A DNA stretch of 64,000 bases, from positions 21,248,103 to 21,312,102 of the forward strand of contig OZ020304.1 in NCBI GenBank assembly GCA_963971305.1. The letters run 5' to 3'. The notes beneath the pieces are model-generated. The model did no database searches and was not told where the DNA came from. It saw only the letters and a program-made list of their open reading frames with translations. This DNA is from Arcuatula senhousia. Taxonomy: Eukaryota; Mollusca; Bivalvia; Mytilida; Mytilidae. How positions within the stretch are numbered: the first letter of the stretch is position 1; every line of letters starts with the position of its first letter. This document shows positions 56,015 through 64,000 of this stretch, piece by piece. Position numbers and translations under genes: made by a program.

Positions 56015-56824
56015 AAAATAGCTTTTACAAAGCAATCATATTGATTATGGAATTTCTAACATCAAGGGAAATATATTTAATTATTTTAATGAGGATGCTT
56101 GCAGAGCAATTAAAATATCAAAATTATTTCCCCGAGATGTTTGAAATTCCATTATCATCGAGAATTAAGTTGAAGAATATTTTTCTCTAATGTTCACAGG
56201 TAAAAAATTGCAAAACATGAATCATCAATTGCAGGTGCAATAACGCTGAGAACAAAATTTTCTCTAGAGGTGAGAAATATTTTTCCACAACTGGTTGAGA
56301 GGTTGATAAATCGGATGAAAATTAGAGAAGCCTAATTCACAGATCTTCCACAAGTTCTAGAGATTGCATTGATATTCATATTTTGTGGAGAGACTTTTCA
56401 AGTTTCAGAGCATTTTTAAAATTGAAAGACGTACAATGAAAAATCAAGAGAAAAAGAACAGGTACTTAAACATTTGAATGTGGGTTAATCAGGCAATGAG
56501 ACATGTACATGTAGTCACTGCAAAAAAAAAAATCTGTTTTTTTAATTAATTCGAATTCAGTTCAAAAAAAGTTTTGACAATTTTAAATAAAAAACAAAAG
56601 AAAAAGCATGATGGACAATTGGTTCAATACACATGTAACATGCTGTTGAGATAAATCTATAATACAATACATGTCATGCATGTAATTTATTATATGTAAA
56701 AGATTCCAACATGTCAATGTACAATGTAAAGTGTACTATGTAAATTTGTATATTCTATACAAGCTACGATGTATATGTAACATTCAGTACATGGAATTTC
56801 AAAATCTACATTTTAACATACAAA
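56015..56824. other. 3' flank of zinc-finger gene 2
   Basis: AT-rich; includes ACATGTACATGTA-type words common in the window. Presumably contains the 3'UTR of the - strand gene; no separate gene seen. Confidence 0.4.
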
Positions 56825-59800
56825 CTACTGAGATGTAAAGTCAATATAATACACTGTGGTGTCACTATTTGGATCAAGATCCAAGGTTTTTACAATCTCA
56901 TCAATCTCTTCATTTGCAGAAACTACCTCATTATAAACCTTCAATGGACTTTTAACATTGTTTGCATTAGGATTGTTTAGCAGATACTTCTTTACTCCTG
57001 CAGCTGTATATTTTCCATGCGTTTTCATATGCCTTGTTAATCGCCATTGCTGTACAAAGATTTTCTGGCAATCCTCGCATTTGTACTCCCTTTTCTCTCT
57101 TCGTCTCCTGTCTATCTTTTGCATATGTGTTTGCTTGTGTCGAATTAATGTTGAGGCGACTCTGAATTTCTTGGAGCAAACATCACAAGAATAAGGCTTA
57201 TCTCCAGTGTGGCGGTATGTGTGATTTTTAAGTGTGTTGGAGTCAGCGGTACGAAAATCACAAAATGGGCATGAAAAAGGCTTAGCCCCAGTATGAGACA
57301 TCATGTGACGTTTTAGCCTGGCTTCCATTGAGAACTCCTTCTTGCATATTGTACATGGAAATTTACCCTTATCTGTGTGTCTCTTCAAGTGTTGATCAAG
57401 CACATTAGGTGAGCAGTACCTGTTCCCACAAATATAGCACACATGATCCTTTTCATTGTTGTGTAGTTTCATGTGGTTCTCATATGCATGTTTGTGTAAA
57501 AATCCTTTGCCACACAATTCACAGACAAAATTTTTCTCACCCCTATGAACTTTCATATGTAAACCAAGCAATGACTTTTTGATGAAAGATTTTTCACACA
57601 TTGTACAAGCAAAGTCTTTTTGGTATGTATGAGTTGATCTCTCATGCATGGAAAGTTCATTGGAAGTGACGAATTTCTTATCGCAAGTTTTACATGGGTA
57701 CTTTTTATCATTAAGATGTCTCCTCATGTGTATTTTTAGATTAGATTTGCTTGAATAAGACTTTTCACAAATGGTACAAACATGACTTTCATCTTTCTGC
57801 TTCTTCATTTTCTTTTGAGCTTTTTCTTCTTCTGAATGCATAGCAAGGGTGTGTTTGTCCAGATAATATTTCATATGAAACGCTTTACCACACAAGCTAC
57901 ACAAAAATTCCTTATATTCCTGATGAACTATTTTATGTTTTTTCAACGTGTCTTTGGCAAAGAATCTTTTATTGCAGACATCACATTGAAAATTCCTTTC
58001 TCCTTTATGGAAACTCCTGTAATGAAGATGTAGGTTTGAGGTTCTAGTAAAACTTTTTTCACATTCAGAGCATTTGTACATTTTGTCCTTCTTTTTGTCA
58101 GTACCATTTTGACTGACTTCAGAAGCACTTGTTTCAGGAGTAACGTCTGAAATGTTCCCTTTCTGATCTTTCATGGCGGTGGAGGTAGGCTTCTTTCCAA
58201 TGTCTTCATTGTTACCTAAATGACATTTGAATATATGTTTCTTAAGCATCCGTTTAGACCTAAACCGTTCCATACAATGACCACAAAAAAATGGCTTTTG
58301 TCCTGTATGAAGTCTTTCATGCTGAAGCAGGGTATTTCTAGTAAAGAACTTCTTATCGCAATGTGAGCATGGAAAGTCTCTCTCATTGCTGTGTTGTTTA
58401 TAATGAAGTTGGAGAATAGCATTTGTTGAACAGACTTTTCCACAGATGGTACATTCATGGCAATTATCTCCTTTGTTAGATTTTTGTTTGCCTTTTCTCT
58501 TTAATTTTTGTCCTTTCTTGGTTTCTGAATTCACTTCAATAGCGGCCCTTGAGCCGTTCCTTCTACTGTTTTTCCCCTCCACGTGATTTGTAACATTTAT
58601 GTTTTTATTATGGTTAGAAACAGATTGATTCATGTGTACTTCTTTTTCATCTTCACTGACATGTGATCCATCTACATTTTTATTGTCTTCATTATTAGAG
58701 ACAGATCCTTCAACCTTTTTTTCATCAATCACTACCCTTTTTCTTTTATTGTTTTCCTTCATGTTGCCTTTAGCACCTTTTTTGTTCTTTTCATCTTGAG
58801 AAATTTTTCCTTTAGTCCTTTCTTCTGCTGGGGCAGGAACAGAATTACTGGACTGTGTTTCTTCGACATCATCCATGGCTTTTGATTCGTCTACATTTCC
58901 ATTATCTATATCTTCAACCATACATCCTCCATCATCATGTTCGTCAAATTCAATCATTGGACATGTTGCATTTGTGGATACATTCTGGGTAATTGAGGAT
59001 TTGTCTTTATTAATCTCCTGATCACTCTGTTGCCCATTTGAGTCTTTTCTAGTCTCAGTTTCTGTCGTAGACATTTCCCCTTCCTCTAAAATACTTTTTT
59101 GCTCTTTTGATGTTTTATTGTTGTCTTTTTTGTTGCCTTTAGCACCTTTTTTGTTGTTTTCATTTTTAGAAATCTTTCCTTTGGTCTTTACTTCTGCTGG
59201 AACAGAAACAGAATTGCTGGACTGTGTTTCTTTATTATCATCCATGGCTTTTGATTCGTCTACATTTTCATTATCTATATCTTCAACCATACATCCTCCA
59301 TCATCATGTTCATCAAATTCAATCATTGGACATGTTGTATTTGTGTCTGCATTCTTGGTAATGGAGGATTTGTCTTTATTTATCTCCTGATCACTCTGTT
59401 GCCTATTTGTGTCTTTTCTTGTCTCAGTTTCTGTTGTAGACATTTTTCCTTCCTTTTCAATACTTTTTTGCTCTTTCATGTCTTTTAGTGTTTTATCTGT
59501 TGCATCTTTCTTCTCTTTCAAAGCAGAATTTGTTTGCATAGCATTTCCTTCAGCTTTTTCTGATAAAAGATGATTTTGCTTGGGATTTTTATCATCACTT
59601 TCTGATGAAACAGAATGTGTTTCAATGGCGTTTCCTTCACCGCCTTTTTCTGATAAAACAGGATTTTGCTTGGGATTTTCATTATCCCTTTCTGAAGAAA
59701 CAGAATTTGTTTGCATGGCATTAACATCACCTTTTTTTGATAAAACAGGATTTTTCTGCATTGTGATGTAACATTTGGGGTCTAATCTGCTAATGACATG

Positions 59801-59950
59801 GCAATCAAAGTTTTTACTCATCAATTCAATTTGCTTGATGGCTTTTGCTGATTCAAAGGGGTTGCTACACAGTTCCTGATGGATGAGGGCCTCTCTAATG
59901 GATACAACGTTCACCACAAGATCAGTCTCAGCAATGATGGTTACTTCCAT
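56825..59950 (-). CDS. C2H2 zinc-finger protein, 15 fingers, 1041 aa
   Basis: A probable nuclear DNA-binding regulator encoded by one long exon from ATG 59950. A TAATCTTTCAG acceptor (exon from 59980) indicates a 5'UTR intron, as in the 44003-45382 gene. Residues 1-35 (MEVTIIAETDLVVNVVS...NPF) match the start of that gene. Residues about 75-150 hold short repeats around NPVLSEKG and MQTNS. Residues about 158-400 are two copies of a roughly 120-residue acidic/Lys-rich block containing CPMIEFDEHDDGGCMVEDID. Fingers run from about 498 (HECTICGKVC) to 977 (YKCEDCQKIF), including the atypical CDFRTADSNTLKNH finger third from last, also present in the smaller gene. The C-terminus (YNEVVSANEEIDEIVKTL) is acidic. 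No KRAB, BTB or SCAN domain. Confidence 0.92.
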   Translation of the reverse strand: MEVTIIAETDLVVNVVSIREALIHQELCSNPFESAKAIKQIELMSKNFDCHVISRLDPKCYITMQKNPVLSKKGDVNAMQTNSVSSERDNENPKQNPVLSEKGGEGNAIETHSVSSESDDKNPKQNHLLSEKAEGNAMQTNSALKEKKDATDKTLKDMKEQKSIEKEGKMSTTETETRKDTNRQQSDQEINKDKSSITKNADTNTTCPMIEFDEHDDGGCMVEDIDNENVDESKAMDDNKETQSSNSVSVPAEVKTKGKISKNENNKKGAKGNKKDNNKTSKEQKSILEEGEMSTTETETRKDSNGQQSDQEINKDKSSITQNVSTNATCPMIEFDEHDDGGCMVEDIDNGNVDESKAMDDVEETQSSNSVPAPAEERTKGKISQDEKNKKGAKGNMKENNKRKRVVIDEKKVEGSVSNNEDNKNVDGSHVSEDEKEVHMNQSVSNHNKNINVTNHVEGKNSRRNGSRAAIEVNSETKKGQKLKRKGKQKSNKGDNCHECTICGKVCSTNAILQLHYKQHSNERDFPCSHCDKKFFTRNTLLQHERLHTGQKPFFCGHCMERFRSKRMLKKHIFKCHLGNNEDIGKKPTSTAMKDQKGNISDVTPETSASEVSQNGTDKKKDKMYKCSECEKSFTRTSNLHLHYRSFHKGERNFQCDVCNKRFFAKDTLKKHKIVHQEYKEFLCSLCGKAFHMKYYLDKHTLAMHSEEEKAQKKMKKQKDESHVCTICEKSYSSKSNLKIHMRRHLNDKKYPCKTCDKKFVTSNELSMHERSTHTYQKDFACTMCEKSFIKKSLLGLHMKVHRGEKNFVCELCGKGFLHKHAYENHMKLHNNEKDHVCYICGNRYCSPNVLDQHLKRHTDKGKFPCTICKKEFSMEARLKRHMMSHTGAKPFSCPFCDFRTADSNTLKNHTYRHTGDKPYSCDVCSKKFRVASTLIRHKQTHMQKIDRRRREKREYKCEDCQKIFVQQWRLTRHMKTHGKYTAAGVKKYLLNNPNANNVKSPLKVYNEVVSANEEIDEIVKTLDLDPNSDTTVYYIDFTSQ

Positions 59951-60589
59951 TATTGAAACACAGAAGATTTGTTTTCAAACCTGAAAGATTAGAAATAACG
60001 CAAGTTTAATTTCATTGAAGTTTAGTGTTTACTTTGATGTTAAATTCATAGTAAAATGTACTGGATAACTTTTTTTCATTTTGTCTCCATGAAATACAAA
60101 TGTACATGTGTGTTAACTTTAAATGCACAAAAAGATGGACAATGGATTTTGTTTTTATATTTCATGTATTTAGTTTAATCAAAGTATTTCAGCAATAAAC
60201 ATGATAAATAGGACTTTAATTATTATAACATGTATAATAAGCTGAGTTTTCAGGTTTGAAAAAAATCTTCTGTGTTCACCATGTTCACAAACAATACAAG
60301 TTTTGAAACTGTAAAATTTACAAAATACAAACACAAGTCCCTTACAAATGTCTAAAAGGGACTTGTGTTAGACTTTAAAAAAAAATTGTATGGAAGTACC
60401 TGTACATGTAGAAAACTACATGTACAGGTTATTTTTACACACTCATCCTGTGGTTTGAGGCCTATTGGTTGAAAACTGAAAATGTAAATACCAAAGTAAC
60501 TCATGTATAAACATGCATATCTCTAAGGTTCTCTCTTTATGAATTGAAATTTAACAATTTGATAATACTGTGTTATTTTTAGTGTAAAC

Positions 60590-63500
60590 AATATTTTATT
60601 AGTTAACAAGATGACATTAATACAAACAGATGATATTGATTTGGGATTGGAAAACAAGTGACAAGCACTTTTACAAGTTCCTCTCCCAAAGAAAACATAA
60701 ACAGAGATGGTTCAAAATATTGACAAATAATAATTGAATAATATTATAAAAGGTAATGACCATACATACATCAATCCAAATGACACAAATAAATGTAGTT
60801 AATATAATTTGAAGCCAAAGTTTCGAGAGCCCTTATAAGATAACAATAGCGAAAATTAAATAGGGTACTAATATTACATCAGTTGAATCTTTTAGTTTGC
60901 AATATAAATTCTTGAATTACAATGAAGTTTTCTGAGTTCACAATATCAGAAAGAGTACTGTCACCATATAAAAGCTTATCTACAGTAATGGGATCATACG
61001 ACAGGCGGCGCTATCATATGGCGCCTCTGAATATCATATTGGACACAATTTAAGAAAAAATGCTCAGGACTTTCAACTTGACCACAGATACAAAGCGGAT
61101 TTTCAACTATGTTTTTGGAAAATAGGTGGGCATTTAGGCCACTACTCTGGGTTCTTATTCTAGTATGAAAAATCTGACCCATCCTCTTACCAACGTAAAA
61201 ATATTTGGGAACAGGATGAGTTTTTCGAATATGGGTCTTAAAACAAGATAAAGATAAATTTCTAGTATCTACCGGAAGCTGATTCCACAATCTAACAGAT
61301 GATGGTAGAAAACTGTTGTGATAATAGCTAGTTCTAGTATGTATGTTGATCAGATTGGCAGCATTACGAGTACGATAATTATGCAAATCACCGAAAGATG
61401 GTGGTACTAAATTTGATAAATACATAGGAGCGTTGTTGTTTACCATCTGATGAAATAAAATAAGCTTATGATTTGAGCGTCTGTCTCTCAAAGTCTCCCA
61501 CCCCGTCTCTAGTATAAGAGTATTCAAACTAGTCAGTTTTGAGGCACCTGTTACTATTCGTGCAGCCTCATAATTTATCTGTTCCAATCTATCCTTCATA
61601 TATTCTGTACAATTGTCCCAGATAACATCTGCATATTCGAGAGTAGGACGAATAAATGAAAAGTACATGGTCTCAAGAGATCTCCTGTCAACCATATACT
61701 TCAGACGTCGTAAAAGATTTAAACGGACAGAAGCCTTCTTGATAATATCATTAATATGAGTAAACCAGCCGCTATCGCTAGAGAAAGTAAGACCGAGATG
61801 CTTATGAGACTGGACAGAAGAAATAACTGTACCATCCATAAGCAACCGGTGGTGGTAATCTGGATCAACCTTCCTAGAAATTATCAAGGTTTCAGTTTTC
61901 TTAGGATTAAATGAAACTAACCATCTCTTGGCCCATACACTAATTCTTTGCATATCAGAATTAAGCTTAATTGATGCCAAGAGAGGGCTGTCAACTATAG
62001 CATAGATACTAGTGTCATCAGCAAAAAGTTTTATGTCGCAGTTAACTTCGTCAACGATATCATTGATAAATACTAAGAATAACATAGGACCCAGAATAGA
62101 ACCTTGAGGAACACCAGCATTTATTGATACCCATGTAGACTCTTGACCATTAAGAACTACCCTTTGTTTTCTATCATCAAGATAGCTACAGAACCAGTTT
62201 AATAAACTACCCGTGACACCCATTTTTTGCAATTTATAAACCAACCCTCTATGCCAAACACGATCAAAAGCCTTACTAATATCGAAAAAAACAATGCGAA
62301 TATCCTTCCCCTCGTCTAATGCTCTAGAAAATACGTCTGATATATACAACAACTGGTTTACTGTAGAATCTTTCAGGGTAAAACCAGACTGGTGTTCCGA
62401 CAACATATTGCGTATAAAATTCATCACATGTTTATAAACACACTTTTCAAAAACTTTACTTGTTACACTCAATAAGGATATAGGTCAATAATTACCAAGA
62501 CAGCTTTTATCGTCCTTTTTAAATACCGGTATCACATTCGCCCTTTTCCATGACTTAGGAAAATACATAGTTGACAAACTTAAATTAAAAATTGTACAAA
62601 GAGGCTTACAAAGTATATCAAATCCCATTTTTAACAACCTCGGACTGACCCCATCAGGGCCAGAAGCCTTGGTGACATTAATAATTTGAAGAACATCTTT
62701 TACATCACTCTCTGTAATATTTAGTAGATCAAGTTGTCTAACTGGTATAGAATCAATGTTCGGAATTGTTTTGTTGCTATCATCCAAATTTGAGTGCGAC
62801 GCGAAATAATTATTAAAAGCTTCAGCTTTATCACGATCATTATCTAAAATAATATCGTTTTGTTTAATCGGAGGAATGTCCTTGTCACGAGTCTTGAAAC
62901 CTACTAATCGTGAAGCTGTTACCCACCACTTCTTTATATCGGTGGTATTAGTTCTCAGCTTATCAACCAGGCTGTCGAGAAACTTTTGTCGTTGACTTCG
63001 AATAAGATTAACGGTCTGGTTTCTATGACGTCTAAAGTCAGCCCAATGTTGAGGTAGGTTTGACTTTTTAGCCTTACTGTGAAGTCTACGGCGTTTGCGT
63101 ATAGCGCGACGAACGGTATTATTTATCCCCGGAGGATCTGAGTTACGTACAGTGATTTCCTTATTTGGAATGGTCTCTGACGCAGACTTAATAAGGATAT
63201 CTGTAAAAGAATCGACAAGTACATCTAAATTATTATCAGCATCGGAAACAACGCGGTCCCAATCGACAGACCGTATTTTGTCGCGAAATCCCTCTTCATC
63301 GCATTGGTCATATAACCATATGCGACGTTTAAAACAGGTACGCATCGACTTTTCTACTCTGATGATACCATAAATCGGGCAGTGGTATCGTACAATCGAA
63401 TCAAGGAATGAGTGACCTACATGTACAAAGTCTAACAGGTTTCTCTGGTTCATAATTACCAGATCTAAGCACGAGCTGTTGTTTTCCGTGAAGCGTGTCG

Positions 63501-64000
63501 GTTCGTTTATCAACTGAATCATATCATAGTTCGTAATGATATTTCTCATGTGCATATTAGAAGCGTTCAGATAGTCTTCATTAAAGTCCCCCAAAATAAC
63601 AATGTTATCAATGCCTGTGTCTACTGCTAAGTCAATAGAATGATGAATGAGGTTAAAAGTCTGAATACCAGAGTCAGGAGGTCTGTAAAACAAGCCAATT
63701 AAAATTTTTTGCTGACTCTTAATACTGACCTCGACCCATAAACATTCGACTCCTCTGACAAGAAGATCTTGTCTTTTAGATGCAACAAAATTATCCTTAA
63801 TATATATGGCTACGCCCCCACCCCTTCTACCAACACGATCGTTTCTAAAGGGAGAATGAAAGCCATCCAATAGTAAATCGATATCACTTACACCGGAGTT
63901 AAGCCAGGTCTCACTAAAACATAATATATCTATGTTTCGTAGTTCAGCGTTGATAATATCAAGCTTCGGAAGAAGGCTCTGAACGTTCAGATGGACAAAG
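60590..64000 (-). mobile_element. Jockey/CR1-type LINE, 3' part, continues past window edge
   Basis: The - strand holds an APE-type endonuclease plus reverse transcriptase frame, followed by about 290 bp of 3' region with AATAAA near 60595. The reading frame is still open at base 63999, so the 5' end lies outside. Apart from one nonsense codon and one frameshift it is well preserved, which points to recent insertion. It is 5' of, and parallel to, the larger zinc-finger gene. Confidence 0.85.
60879..64000 (-). pseudogene. LINE ORF2: endonuclease-reverse transcriptase, two disabling lesions
   Basis: From the window edge: HLNVQSLLPK and CFSETWL (metal-binding Asn and Glu of the APE-type endonuclease), RGGGVAIYI, GLFYRPP, ILGDFN, CLDLVI and RYHCPI (catalytic His). 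Then the reverse transcriptase: ASGPDGV, FDISKAFDRVWHRGL, GVPQGSILGP, LFADDTSIY (catalytic Asp pair) and the C-terminal CICGQVESPEHFFLNC knuckle. TGA at 62487-62485 interrupts the conserved NY-PISLLS block where relatives have Arg; a C-to-T change of CGA would explain it. A one-base shift near 61000 cuts off the last 40 or so residues, whose frame runs on to a stop at 60879. Confidence 0.88.

Overview
The window is nuclear DNA from an AT-rich, repeat-laden animal genome, most likely a bivalve mollusc. A Mytilus-type mussel is my guess; no marker gene proves it. The basis is small exons with GT-AG introns full of repeats, tandem-core repeats ending in gacggacg plus a gctcacctg hairpin (resembling the pearl/Helitron-related repeats described in bivalves), a (cact)n-tailed SINE-like family, a type I hammerhead ribozyme motif, jockey/CR1- and L1/Tx1-like LINE pieces, and a Ngaro-like tyrosine-recombinase element. 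I see no prokaryotic operon or CRISPR.

Layout. (1) 1-7.0 kb: a three-exon + strand gene for a 57-residue cysteine-rich one-pass membrane protein (2301-6879), whose introns hold a SINE-like repeat and a truncated LINE. (2) 7-40 kb: two tandem, same-orientation (- strand) five-exon monocarboxylate transporter-like (SLC16) genes. MCT-A has exons 1-4 at 26573-24156 and a last exon present twice (15546-15338 and 11927-11719) because a 3,619-bp segment is tandemly duplicated without visible difference. MCT-B runs 38105-30839. Their flanks and introns still align, so each copy supplies an empty site for insertions in the other. This lets several elements be delimited to the base, including two TIR elements with CA...TG ends and 5-bp target duplications (19730-23881 and 28307-30530). 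MCT-A intron 4 also contains a YR + SGNH-hydrolase element with split direct repeats (16505-19092). MCT-B intron 2 contains the end of a SWIM-finger transposon protein and a 338-bp tandem array. (3) 40-60 kb: two - strand C2H2 zinc-finger genes (8 and 15 fingers) that share an unfamiliar N-terminal motif and a 5'UTR splice acceptor just before the ATG. Between them lie a TIR element, a 284-bp higher-order repeat, a 3.3-kb 57-bp satellite with higher-order structure, and pearl-like repeats. (4) 60.6-64 kb: a nearly intact jockey/CR1-type LINE (- strand) running off the window edge, broken by one nonsense codon and one frameshift.

Functionally the host genes are membrane carriers for small organic acids, a small membrane peptide, and nuclear DNA-binding proteins. 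They share no evident pathway. Most of the rest is mobile DNA in nested layers. All gene models are by eye from reading frame, splice consensus and paralogue comparison.
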